Origin: an uncultured Clostridia bacterium
GTDB taxonomy: Bacteria > Bacillota_A > Clostridia > Oscillospirales > Oscillospiraceae
Direction of reading: 5' to 3'
Assembly: GCA_949289625.1 (NCBI GenBank)
Contig: CASEPH010000036.1
Coordinates: 1-9,904, forward strand
DNA: 9,904 nt
Shown here piece by piece: positions 1 through 6,889 of the stretch; position 1 is the stretch's first letter; every line of letters starts with the position of its first letter. A program made the position numbers and the translations under genes. The notes beneath the pieces are model-generated. The model did not search any database. It saw nothing but the letters and a program-made list of their open reading frames with translations, and was not told the origin of the DNA.

Positions 1-794
1 AATTCATCGGCCAACTCTCCCCCGTTTTGCAGGACCTCTTCCGCCCGGGAGACCATAAAGGGGTAAAAATCCCGCAGAGGGCATCCCACCTGGAATTTCT
101 GATTGCCCTGGTGCATCTGCAAAGCGAGCCTGTTAATGATACGGATGGAGCGCCGGCTGTCCACATAGAGGATTCCCTCTTTCGAGGACTGTGTGATAGT
201 TTCGTACATCTGGGCCTGTTCCCGCTTGCGGGTGATCACCTCCGCTGTGCGAAGGACTTCATTCAAAGCGGTGATAATAGCTTCATCACCTACCTGTATG
301 ACATAGGAGGGCACGCCGTGATGCAGCGCACTCTGGCAGACTGAATTGCCGCCGATTACGACGTCATATCCGTCCGCGAGACTTTTCTCCAGATAGGCGT
401 CCACGTCTTCAATGGCATCCGCGCAGTAGATGCGGATATCCCGCTGAAACAGAGAGGAGAGAAGTTCTGCGTCGTGATATTTGTCATAAGATCCAATGAT
501 GGCGATCCGGCTGTCAGGATTTTGCAGTAAGCATTCCTGAACTGCGCGCAAAATGTCGTAACTGGTGATAGGCAGTTCAATGATTGGGACGTCGGTGAGG
601 CGCTGGGACAGCTTATGAGCAGTGTAGCCGCGGGCCACTACTACGTCATAGTCGTCATCCAGATGATCCAGCCGTTCGGCCATCTCGGAAATAATTTTGG
701 ACTGGATAGTAGCGTTGGCGGGATGATGGAGGAAAATTTCCCGCACCCTGTCCTGCAATTCCGGATAGGGTACGATGAAGAGCATGTGAATCAT
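1..794 (-). CDS. PrpR-type (PrpR_N + PAS) transcription regulator, partial
   Basis: This frame is open from an ATG at 794 to the left edge (264 codons, C-terminus missing). An AGGAG at 803-807 lies 8 bases before the start. Residues 1-190 look like a PrpR_N sensor domain: the start MIHMLFIVPYPELQ, the motif DVVVARGYTA at 50-59 (the family's conserved R-G-x-T-A segment), the central IAIIGSYD and the DVVIGGNSV segment at 144-152. A charged, probably helical linker at about 182-200 leads into a PAS-like domain starting near 200 (SSKEGILYVD). In this family the next parts are usually a sigma-54 AAA+ domain and a Fis-type helix-turn-helix, but both would lie outside the window and are not seen. 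The gene is divergent from the transport operon, whose sigma-54 promoter it most likely controls. The ligand is unknown: PrpR itself senses 2-methylcitrate, but PrpR_N homologues control many small-molecule pathways. The family call is firm; the activator role is inferred. Confidence 0.88.
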   Translation of the reverse strand, partial: MIHMLFIVPYPELQDRVREIFLHHPANATIQSKIISEMAERLDHLDDDYDVVVARGYTAHKLSQRLTDVPIIELPITSYDILRAVQECLLQNPDSRIAIIGSYDKYHDAELLSSLFQRDIRIYCADAIEDVDAYLEKSLADGYDVVIGGNSVCQSALHHGVPSYVIQVGDEAIITALNEVLRTAEVITRKREQAQMYETITQSSKEGILYVDSRRSIRIINRLALQMHQGNQKFQVGCPLRDFYPFMVSRAEEVLQNGGELADE

Positions 795-844
795 AGCGGC
801 TGCTCCTTTGTCCTGTTGTCCAATTTTCACACGGGATCATGTAA

Positions 845-872
845 AGTATAGCATACTGTCGCTGCTTTGCAA
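845..872 (-). promoter_or_regulatory. Sigma-70-type promoter for the regulator gene
   Basis: Read on the minus strand, TTGCAA (872-867) and TATACT (850-845) are separated by 16 bases. They resemble the -35 and -10 boxes of a housekeeping promoter. Transcription would start near 838, giving a leader of roughly 45 bases before the ATG at 794. The 16-base spacer is one short of the optimum, so strength is hard to judge. The nearby GTGTTGC repeats (877-883 and 910-916) lie just upstream and would allow autoregulation. Confidence 0.55.
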
Positions 873-909
873 GCGGGTGTTGCGAATTTGTTTCAAAATT
901 GTGCTGAAG

Positions 910-924
910 GTGTTGCAGCAACAC
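910..924. promoter_or_regulatory. Perfect palindrome, candidate activator binding site (UAS)
   Basis: GTGTTGCAGCAACAC is a perfect inverted repeat with 7-base arms around a single central A. Its centre (917) is 128 bases upstream of the GG of the sigma-54 element, within the usual range for enhancer sites of sigma-54 activators. The left arm GTGTTGC also occurs at 877-883, 33 bases away, which is roughly three helical turns and could be a second half-site. Assignment to the adjacent PrpR-type regulator is inferred from position and symmetry. Confidence 0.6.
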
Positions 925-965
925 ATGATGGCGACAAATGCGGATGTTTTCCTCGGAAGATACTT

Positions 966-993
966 GTCAAATTTATCTAAAACAAGATTTGAC
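966..993. repeat. Inverted repeat GTCAAAT/ATTTGAC, possible operator
   Basis: GTCAAAT at 966-972 and ATTTGAC at 987-993 are exact inverse copies separated by 14 bases. Flanking TAC (961-963) and GTA (994-996) extend the symmetry after a two-base bulge. It lies 50-80 bases upstream of the -24 element, where a second regulator or a bending protein might bind. The segment is AT-rich, so chance is possible. Confidence 0.35.
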
Positions 994-1043
994 GTACTGT
1001 CCAATGTGACAAAAGTTTTCCCGTTTTATGAGCAGAGACAATT

Positions 1044-1059
1044 TGGCATGAATTTTGCT
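1044..1059 (+). promoter_or_regulatory. Sigma-54 (-24/-12) promoter of the transport operon
   Basis: TGGCATGAATTTTGCT matches the sigma-54 consensus TGGCAC-G-N4-TTGCW at every position but one. The invariant GG (1045-1046) and GC (1057-1058) are exactly 10 bases apart, as required. Transcription should start near 1070, leaving a leader of about 98 bases. I saw no comparable sigma-70 promoter on the plus strand in this gap. A divergently encoded PrpR-type regulator and an upstream palindrome support the assignment. Confidence 0.82.
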
Positions 1060-1090
1060 TCCATACCGGGTGAACGGGTACACAGGTAAT

Positions 1091-1138
1091 CCGCTGCGAC
1101 AGCCCTCTGTTGACAGATGGGCAAATGCAATGGTGCGG
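1091..1138 (+). other. Leader RNA hairpin upstream of the first operon gene
   Basis: In the leader, GCCCTCTG (1102-1109) pairs with CAGA(T)GGGC (1114-1122): 8 base pairs, one bulged T and a TTGA loop. CCGC (1091-1094) and GCGG (1135-1138) can close an outer helix. No U-tract follows, so it is not a terminator. It ends 13 bases before the ribosome binding site at 1152-1158 and might affect mRNA stability or translation. It does not match a riboswitch class I recognise. Confidence 0.35.
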
Positions 1139-1167
1139 CGCAATACATATTGGAGGGGATTTCATAG

Positions 1168-2583
1168 ATGGACTACACACTTCTGGCTCAGAAAATCCAG
1201 GGACAGACTACCAAGATTGCTCTGATCGGCGCTACGCGGGGCTATGGATATACCCTGCTTGCCCAGATGAACAAGGTGGAATGCATGGTTTTACGGGTGA
1301 TGTGTTCCCGTCACATAGAGGACTGCGTTCGGGTCCTGAAGGAATTGGGCTATTCTGAGGAGAAGCTTCTTTTCTGCGCGAGCGCGGAGGAGGTCCGCTC
1401 AGCCCCGGATGACGCGGTCATTTTAGTAAAGGATTATCGCCTGGTAACAGAGGCGGATGTTCAATCCCTGGTGGAGTGTACGGGAAATACCGATGTGGGC
1501 GCCCGCATAGCGGTGAAAGCGCTGGAAAAAGGGATCAATGTCTATATGGTCTCCAAGGAAACTGACAGCGTGTGCGGACCGGCGCTCAATCAGATTGCGG
1601 CGGCAAATCACGCCATATACGCGCTGGTCAATGGAGACCAACCCAGAAATCTTCTGGACCTCTGCTCCTGGACAAAGCTTTGCGGCCTGGAAATCATAGC
1701 TGCCGGAAAGGCCAGTGAGTATGATCTGGTCTGGGATCCGGAGACGGGGATCCTGACCTGTGACAATGAGACGGAGCGGCTGGAGGAGGCTATTCCGGAA
1801 CTGGCGGGCTGCTGGCACTACCAGGGCGAGGCGACGTTGAAGCGACGGCAGGAGCTGTTGGAGAAATACACCGGCGTTATTTCAGCGGACCTCTGCGAGA
1901 TGAATCTGGTCTCCAATGTGACAGGGTTGAAAGCCGCGCTTCCTACCATGAGCTATCCAATTGCCCGCATCAGTGAGCTGGCAGACATCTTCTGCCCCAA
2001 AGAGGACGGCGGGATTTTGGAAAAAACCGGCGTCATGGATGTGTTCTTCAATCTGCGCACACGGGACGAGGCGAGCTTTGCCGGGGGAGAATTTGTTATC
2101 GTTCGCTGTGAGAATGAGAAAGTGTGGGATATGCTTCTGAAAAAGGGGCATGTGATCAGCCGCAATCGCAAATATGCCTGTATTTATTTCCCCTATCATT
2201 TGATGGGCGTGGAGACGCCGGCCTCTATTCTCCTGGGAGATTTCATGGGGGTCGGTTCGCATCCGGAGTGCCGCCAGGTCTCCGTTATGGCGGGGATTGC
2301 GCGAGAGGATCTGCCAGCCGGGACCCGCCTGAAGGTAGAAGGGCACCACCATCAAATTCAGGGGCTGACCCCGGTGCTGTTTGACAGAGAAGCGGCGGAG
2401 GGATTGGCGCCGTTCTATCTGCTGAACGGCTGCACCCTAACTCGCACAGTGAGAGCAGGCGAGGCGGTTACGCGTGAGGCCGTGGAGCTGGCCGCTGCCT
2501 ATCCGTATGAGCTCTACGAGCGCGGCCTTGCCCTCTCGGAGGAAACATCTGTGGTACAGCTGGCAGAGGTTGTCGGCAAGTGA
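1168..2583 (+). CDS. COG4091-type NAD(P)-dependent dehydrogenase with C-terminal SAF domain
   Basis: A 471-residue cytoplasmic protein of the 'predicted homoserine dehydrogenase with SAF domain' group. The ATG follows GGAGGGG (1152-1158) at 9 bases. Residues 16-130 form a Rossmann fold with IGATRGYG at 20-27 as the nucleotide-binding turn. This departs from the usual GxGxxG because the second glycine is Thr23. The family's hallmark stretch is clear: VECTGNTDVGAR (102-113), KETDSVCGPAL (130-140), NGDQPR (155-160) and AAGK (178-181). Residues 376-442 resemble a SAF domain (EDLPAGTRL, LNGCTLTRTVRAGEAVT), found in several sugar-acid and AFP-like enzymes. It probably oxidises a hydroxyl group of a hydroxy-acid or hydroxy-amino acid, but the substrate is unknown. 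It is the first gene of the sigma-54 operon and ends with tandem stops (TGA TAA), 18 bases before the permease gene. Confidence 0.82.
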   Translation: MDYTLLAQKIQGQTTKIALIGATRGYGYTLLAQMNKVECMVLRVMCSRHIEDCVRVLKELGYSEEKLLFCASAEEVRSAPDDAVILVKDYRLVTEADVQSLVECTGNTDVGARIAVKALEKGINVYMVSKETDSVCGPALNQIAAANHAIYALVNGDQPRNLLDLCSWTKLCGLEIIAAGKASEYDLVWDPETGILTCDNETERLEEAIPELAGCWHYQGEATLKRRQELLEKYTGVISADLCEMNLVSNVTGLKAALPTMSYPIARISELADIFCPKEDGGILEKTGVMDVFFNLRTRDEASFAGGEFVIVRCENEKVWDMLLKKGHVISRNRKYACIYFPYHLMGVETPASILLGDFMGVGSHPECRQVSVMAGIAREDLPAGTRLKVEGHHHQIQGLTPVLFDREAAEGLAPFYLLNGCTLTRTVRAGEAVTREAVELAAAYPYELYERGLALSEETSVVQLAEVVGK

Positions 2584-2601
2584 TAAGGAAAGGATGGTAA
2601 T

Positions 2602-3522
2602 ATGGGGAAATTTATCCTGAAGCGGCTTTGCACGCTGATCCCGGTCCTGTTTGTTGTGTCGATTCTGGTATTCCTTATGGTCCATGTGATGCCTGGCGAT
2701 CCTGCCAGGATCATGGCCGGCGACTCCGCCACGGATGAGGATGTGGAAGCCATCCGTGTGGCATATGGGTTTGATAAGCCCTTGTATGAACAATACATCC
2801 GTTACATTTGGCGGGCCCTGCACGGCGACTTCGGCACATCTTTCCGCACGGGCCGCCCTGTTGCCCAGGAGATCGCGATCCGCTTCCCCAATACGATGCT
2901 TCTCGCGGTATCCGCAATCATTATATCCATCGTATTCGGCATAGGAATTGGACTGATTTCCGCGACAAAACGCAATTCTATTTTCGACAATGTGAGTATG
3001 GTGGTGGCGCTGATCGGGCTCTCCATTCCGCCTTTCTACTTGGGACTGATGCTGATGCTGATTTTCTGCGTGATGCTGAATTGGTTCCCGATTACAGCGG
3101 AAATCAGCCTGATCAGTATGGTCCTCCCGGCGGTAACGCTGAGTGCCAGAAGCCTGGCCACGATTGCCCGTATGACCCGTTCCAGCATGCTGGAGGTGAT
3201 GAGTCAGGACTACATTCTTACCGCGAAAGCTCAGGGCTTCAGCAACCGGAAGATTATTTTCAACCACGCCCTGAAAAACTCTATGAACTCCATTGTCACC
3301 GTGGCTGGCATTCAGTTCGGCAGCCTGCTGGGGGGCTCTGTCATTACCGAGAAGGTGTTCGGCTGGCCCGGACTGGGCGAGCTGGTGATCACCGCCATTA
3401 AGGCGAGGGACTTCCCGGTAGTTCAGACGACCATCCTGGTGATCGCTGTCTCCTTTGTAGTGGTCAACCTGATGATCGACATTCTGTATGTTCTCATCAA
3501 TCCGCGGATCAAGTATGTGTAA
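2602..3522 (+). CDS. dppB: Dpp/Opp-family ABC transporter permease (DppB type)
   Basis: A 306-residue integral membrane protein, a usual length for DppB/GsiC-type permeases. Six hydrophobic segments lie at about 11-30, 98-121, 133-160, 168-188, 229-249 and 276-298. The large loop after segment 1 carries the family's HVMPGDP (28-34) and HGDFGTSFRTGRPV (74-87). The cytoplasmic EAA loop, which docks with the ATPase, is AKAQGFSNRKIIFNHALKN at 208-226. ITEKVFGWPGLGEL (248-261) is typical of the subfamily. AAAGGA (2589-2594) lies 7 bases before the ATG. It forms the membrane channel with the next gene's product. The symbol marks the subfamily; the transported compound may be a peptide or another amide-like molecule. 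Confidence 0.92.
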   Translation: MGKFILKRLCTLIPVLFVVSILVFLMVHVMPGDPARIMAGDSATDEDVEAIRVAYGFDKPLYEQYIRYIWRALHGDFGTSFRTGRPVAQEIAIRFPNTMLLAVSAIIISIVFGIGIGLISATKRNSIFDNVSMVVALIGLSIPPFYLGLMLMLIFCVMLNWFPITAEISLISMVLPAVTLSARSLATIARMTRSSMLEVMSQDYILTAKAQGFSNRKIIFNHALKNSMNSIVTVAGIQFGSLLGGSVITEKVFGWPGLGELVITAIKARDFPVVQTTILVIAVSFVVVNLMIDILYVLINPRIKYV

Positions 3523-3536
3523 GGGAGGATTGCCGC

Positions 3537-4445
3537 ATGACTAGCGATAAGAATTACAATGCCCAGATTTTGTCCTCCGACGCGGAGAATGAGGAGATCG
3601 TCGTTGGAAATCAACTTCGGCGGATGTGGTACAGCTTTTGTAAACGCAAGGTTGCCGTGCTGGGGCTCATTATTGTGCTGCTGTACATTTTGGTGGCGAT
3701 TTTTGCGCCGGTGCTGGCGCCCTATGATCCGGTGGAACAGGAGCTGGCCAACATGCTGCAGACGCCAAACGCTGAGCATCTCCTGGGGACAGATGAGGTG
3801 GGCCGAGACATTCTGAGCCGTATTATTTATGGCGCCCGCATCTCCATGAAGGTGGGGTTCTACGCCGTGGGCGTGGCATTTATCCTGGGCGTCCCGCTGG
3901 GGATCTTTGCCGGGTTTTATGGCGGTAAAGTGGATATGCTCATTATGCGCGCCATGGATGTGCTCCTGGCCTTCCCCGGCATCCTGCTCTCGATTGTTTT
4001 TGTCAGCGTGCTGGGCCCCAATCTGAACAATGCCATCTTGTCAGTTGGCATATACACGGTGCCAAATTTTGCCCGATTAGCCCGAAGTGAGACCCTGACT
4101 CTGCGCAGCAGCGAATTTGTAGAGGCAGCCCGGGCTATGGGGGCCAGCAACATCCGCATCATTTTCTCCCATATTTTGATCAACATCGTTTCCCCGTTGA
4201 TCGTTATGGGGACTCTGAGCTTTGGCACCTCCATCATTACCACCGCCGGCATGGGCTTTCTGGGGATCGGTGCTCAGCCCCCCACGCCCGAGTGGGGCGC
4301 GATGCTCTCCAGCGGCCGCCAATATCTGCTGGTTGCGCCCCATGTTACCACCTATACCGGCCTGGCCATTTTGTTCCTGGTCCTGGGGCTGAACCTGCTG
4401 GGCGATGGCCTGCGGGACGTCCTTGACCCCAAGATGAAGGACTGA
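3537..4445 (+). CDS. dppC: Dpp/Opp-family ABC transporter permease (DppC type)
   Basis: A 302-residue membrane protein, the second half of the channel. It has a cytoplasmic N-terminal tail of about 38 residues, a first membrane segment at 39-60, the subfamily signature HLLGTDEVGRDILSRIIYGAR at 81-101 and further segments at about 105-127, 138-159, 213-235 and 272-291. The EAA loop is EFVEAARAMGASNIRIIFSH (193-212). GFLGIGAQPPTPEWGAML (240-257) and the C-terminal LGDGLRDVLDPK are also characteristic. GGGAGG (3523-3528) sits 8 bases before the ATG, and the gap from the preceding stop is only 14 bases. This points to coupled expression with the partner permease. Confidence 0.92.
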   Translation: MTSDKNYNAQILSSDAENEEIVVGNQLRRMWYSFCKRKVAVLGLIIVLLYILVAIFAPVLAPYDPVEQELANMLQTPNAEHLLGTDEVGRDILSRIIYGARISMKVGFYAVGVAFILGVPLGIFAGFYGGKVDMLIMRAMDVLLAFPGILLSIVFVSVLGPNLNNAILSVGIYTVPNFARLARSETLTLRSSEFVEAARAMGASNIRIIFSHILINIVSPLIVMGTLSFGTSIITTAGMGFLGIGAQPPTPEWGAMLSSGRQYLLVAPHVTTYTGLAILFLVLGLNLLGDGLRDVLDPKMKD

Positions 4446-4452
4446 TTTTCTC

Positions 4453-4473
4453 CCGCGAAAGCGGAACTGCCGC
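4453..4473 (+). other. Small alternative hairpins between permease and peptidase genes
   Basis: CCGC-GAAA-GCGG (4453-4464) is a 4-bp stem with a GNRA tetraloop. The same GCGG (4461-4464) can instead pair with CCGC at 4470-4473 across AACTG. This 63-base gap is the longest inside the operon, apart from a similar one before the binding-protein gene. No U-tract follows, so this is not a terminator. It could mark an RNA processing or stability element, but short GC stems also arise by chance. Confidence 0.25.
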
Positions 4474-4496
4474 GTGCGAAAAATTTGCCGATGAAA

Positions 4497-4502
4497 CGAG
4501 GT
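4497..4502 (+). promoter_or_regulatory. Ribosome binding site deciding the peptidase start
   Basis: CGAGGT lies 6 bases before the ATG at 4509. The upstream in-frame candidates TTG 4485 and ATG 4491 have no purine-rich site in front of them, so 4509 is preferred. The match is weaker than at the other genes of the operon. Confidence 0.5.
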
Positions 4503-4508
4503 ATTGCC

Positions 4509-5882
4509 ATGGCATCCATTCAGCAAAAAATATCTGATTACGTCGATCAGCACGCAGATGAATTCGTGGCTCAGCTGCAGCAATTTCTACGTCAGCCCAG
4601 CATCTCCACGGTGAACGAGGGGATGGAGGAATGCGGGGAAATGATCATGCGCGAGCTGCGGGACCTGGGCATGGATACCCGCCTGCTCCAGTTGGACGGC
4701 GCCTTTCCCGCCGTGTTTGCCACCACCGCGGGGCGGGGAGAGAAAAAGACGATTTTTATCTATAACCACTACGACGTGCAGGATCCGGATCCGGTGGACC
4801 GGTGGACTGCTCCACCCTTCAGCGCTGAAATCCGCGATGGCTATATCTTTGCCCGGGGCGCTACAGACGATAAGGGCAATCTATATGCCAATATGAAGGC
4901 GCTGGAGACGCTGAAGGCGGTTCTGGGCGACATTCCCGCGGGAGTTAAGCTCTTTGTCGAAGGCGAGGAGGAGATCGGAAGCCCCAACTTGGAGGCGTAT
5001 CTGGAGCATTTTGCGGATGAACTGCGGGCGGACGGTGCCATTGCCTGCGATCGGGGCGTCCATGAAAGCGGAAGGCCGCAGATGTATTTGGGCTGCAAGG
5101 GGATGGTCCGGGCGGAGATATCCTGCCATCGGGCCAAAAGAGACGTCCATTCCGGCCAGGCGCCCCTGATACCCAATGCCGCGTGGGACCTGATTCGCCT
5201 GCTGCGCTCTATGATGGACGATCAAAACCATATTACCATTCCCGGCTATCTGGACGCCATTCAGCCCCCTTCGCAAGAGGAGCTTGACTTGATCAAGACG
5301 ATTCCCATGGACCCGGCGGAGTACAAGGCGGAGTACGAAGTGGATCGCCTGGTCTGCGCTCCGGCGGATGGGGAGGAGATGGTAAAGGAGCTGCTCTACA
5401 ATCCGACCTGCAATATTTCCGGGATCAAGAGCGGTTGGACCGGGGAGCGGGGGAAGACCATTGTTCCGTGCGACGCATGGGTGCGGTTGGATCTGCGGCT
5501 CATTAAGGACATGACGGCTGAAGAGGCGGCGAAGAAGCTGGAGGAGTTTGTCAAGGCGTCCCCTTATGGCCCCTTTGAAGTCAAGGCGGTACCCAGCATT
5601 CCCCCCTATAAAATTTCACCCTCTGATGAATTGGTGCAGCTGTCGATCCGGCTTGCCAAGGATATATACGGCAGTGAGGCCGTGGTTTGGCCCTACTTGG
5701 ACGGGACCGCGCCCTTTGGCTTGTTCCCGCAGTATATTGGCGGCAATATTTTCGTGATAGGGCTTGGGGCTCCCTTCTCCACCGCGAATACACATGCGCC
5801 TGATGAAAATATCAGCATCGAGCAGTATCTGACCGGCATTAAATACATGGCCAACATTTTTTATGAATATCTGTCTCAGTGA
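4509..5882 (+). CDS. M20-family metallopeptidase (dipeptidase/deacylase-like)
   Basis: A 457-residue cytoplasmic enzyme of the M20 family (ArgE/DapE/CNDP/CPG2 type), which uses two metal ions to hydrolyse peptide or amide bonds near a carboxylate. The metal and catalytic residues are all present: His87 and Asp89 in NHYDVQ, bridging Asp120 in RGATDDKG, general base Glu154 with ligand Glu155 in EGEEEIGS, Asp181 in ACDRGV and His429 in NTHAPDENIS. The lid/dimerisation domain lies at about 195-315 and includes DVHSGQ with His214. The enzyme should be active. The ATG at 4509 is chosen because it has a GAGG site and fits the family's N-terminus; ATG 4491 and TTG 4485 are alternatives. Lying between the permease and ATPase genes, it most likely processes the imported compound. 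Whether that is a dipeptide, an N-acyl amino acid or another conjugate cannot be told. Confidence 0.9.
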   Translation: MASIQQKISDYVDQHADEFVAQLQQFLRQPSISTVNEGMEECGEMIMRELRDLGMDTRLLQLDGAFPAVFATTAGRGEKKTIFIYNHYDVQDPDPVDRWTAPPFSAEIRDGYIFARGATDDKGNLYANMKALETLKAVLGDIPAGVKLFVEGEEEIGSPNLEAYLEHFADELRADGAIACDRGVHESGRPQMYLGCKGMVRAEISCHRAKRDVHSGQAPLIPNAAWDLIRLLRSMMDDQNHITIPGYLDAIQPPSQEELDLIKTIPMDPAEYKAEYEVDRLVCAPADGEEMVKELLYNPTCNISGIKSGWTGERGKTIVPCDAWVRLDLRLIKDMTAEEAAKKLEEFVKASPYGPFEVKAVPSIPPYKISPSDELVQLSIRLAKDIYGSEAVVWPYLDGTAPFGLFPQYIGGNIFVIGLGAPFSTANTHAPDENISIEQYLTGIKYMANIFYEYLSQ

Positions 5883-5894
5883 ACGTTCGGAAAG

Positions 5895-5901
5895 AAAGGA
5901 G
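5895..5901 (+). promoter_or_regulatory. Ribosome binding site deciding the DppD-type start
   Basis: AAAGGAG lies 7 bases before the ATG at 5909 and rules in favour of that start over the in-frame GTG at 5879. Confidence 0.8.
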
Positions 5902-5908
5902 CGTGTTT

Positions 5909-6889
5909 ATGAGCGAAAACCTGCTGGAGATTAAAAATCTGAGCGTAGAATTCCGGACGTATGATGGCGTTGTCAAGGCGTTGAACGGCATGGAGTTCAG
6001 CGTTCCCAAGGGGAAAACTGTAGGACTGGTGGGAGAGACCGGCGCCGGAAAGACAACGACGGCCCTTAGCGTGATGGGGCTGGTTCAGTCGCCGCCCGGT
6101 GTGATTACCTCTGGAGAGATTATTTTTGACGGCGAAGACCTGCTGAAGATCAGCAAGAATAAACTGCGGAAATATCGCGGCGACAAAATTTCCATGATTT
6201 TCCAGAATCCCATGACCGCCTTAAACCCGGTATATACCGTGGGACAGCAGATCGCCAATGTCATCAGGCAGCACCAGAACGTCAATAAAGAGGAGGCGGC
6301 CAAACGGGCGGCGGATATGCTGGAGGTCGTGGGCATTCCCCGGGAGCGGGCAAGCAATTATCCCCATGAGTTCAGCGGCGGCATGAAGCAGCGGGTCTGC
6401 ATCGCCATGGGCCTGGCCTGCAACCCCAGCCTGCTGATCGCGGATGAGCCCACCACGGCGCTGGATGTGACCATTCAGGCGCAGATTCTGGATCTGATGC
6501 GGGGCTTGAAGGAGAAGTACGATACATCCATTATCTTCATCACGCACGCGTTAGGCGTGGTGGCGGAGATTGCGGATTACGTGGTGGTTGTCTACGCCGG
6601 CAGCGTCATTGAGAAAGGGGACATCAAGTCCATCTTTACAAACCCGCTGCATCCCTACACCAGGGGATTGTTTGGCTGTCTGCCGGACATCGAATCGACA
6701 GAATCCCACAGACTGCATATCATTCCGGGGATGATGCCGGATCCGATGAAGCTGCCCCAGGGATGTAAATTCTGCAAGCGGTGCAGCGAGGCCATGGATA
6801 TCTGCCATACCACGGAGCCTGAAGCAGTGGCGGTCGACGAAAATCACGTGGTCAAGTGCCATCTGTACAAAGGAGGTGCGGCAAAGTGA
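5909..6889 (+). CDS. dppD: Dpp/Opp ABC transporter ATPase (DppD type)
   Basis: A 326-residue ATPase. Walker A is GETGAGKT (42-49), the Q-loop glutamine is Gln99 in [11 protein letters not shown], the signature is FSGGMKQR (155-162), Walker B is LLIADE (175-180) and the D-loop is ALD (184-186). The switch histidine is His213 in ITHALGVV; the next residue, usually Asp, is Ala214. The C-terminal oligopeptide-transporter extension contains Cys286, Cys289, Cys292, Cys299 and Cys317. A cysteine cluster here is typical of the family and has been linked to an iron-sulfur cluster in one DppD. The ATG at 5909 is chosen over an in-frame GTG at 5879, inside the preceding gene's end, because AAAGGAG (5895-5901) stands 7 bases upstream. 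It pairs with the next ATPase. Confidence 0.92.
   Translation: MSENLLEIKNLSVEFRTYDGVVKALNGMEFSVPKGKTVGLVGETGAGKTTTALSVMGLVQSPPGVITSGEIIFDGEDLLKISKNKLRKYRGDKISMIFQNPMTALNPVYTVGQQIANVIRQHQNVNKEEAAKRAADMLEVVGIPRERASNYPHEFSGGMKQRVCIAMGLACNPSLLIADEPTTALDVTIQAQILDLMRGLKEKYDTSIIFITHALGVVAEIADYVVVVYAGSVIEKGDIKSIFTNPLHPYTRGLFGCLPDIESTESHRLHIIPGMMPDPMKLPQGCKFCKRCSEAMDICHTTEPEAVAVDENHVVKCHLYKGGAAK
6869..6876 (+). promoter_or_regulatory. Ribosome binding site deciding the GTG start of the DppF-type gene
   Basis: AAAGGAGG, a near-perfect Shine-Dalgarno sequence, is inside the end of the upstream ATPase gene and 9 bases before GTG 6886. It selects this GTG over the in-frame GTG at 6856. Confidence 0.82.

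Larger units (their letters stand above)
795..1167. promoter_or_regulatory. Divergent intergenic control region
   Basis: This 373-base gap separates the minus-strand regulator from the plus-strand operon. I find no convincing gene in it; short open frames here have no family resemblance and overlap the control elements. It holds the regulator's promoter, a perfect palindrome, a second inverted repeat, a sigma-54 promoter and a leader hairpin, each listed separately. The order palindrome, then about 130 bases, then -24/-12 element matches the usual layout of an enhancer-dependent promoter. Confidence 0.8.

Noticed and set aside
27..344. Plus-strand open frame opposite the regulator
   Set aside because: The minus-strand frame reads a continuous PrpR_N and PAS protein, while this frame has no homology signal.
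964..995. TTGTCA and TTGACG as -35 boxes of a plus-strand sigma-70 promoter
   Set aside because: No acceptable -10 box appears at 16-18 bases from either. The -24/-12 element is a far better match.
808..1089. Short plus-strand frame in the divergent gap
   Set aside because: It runs through the regulator's promoter, the palindrome and the sigma-54 element, has no ribosome binding site and resembles no family.
2437..3267. Minus-strand open frame of 276 codons across the dehydrogenase end and first permease
   Set aside because: The translation is rich in His, Arg, Gln and Asn, with no hydrophobic core or known motif. It lies antisense to a clear membrane protein gene.
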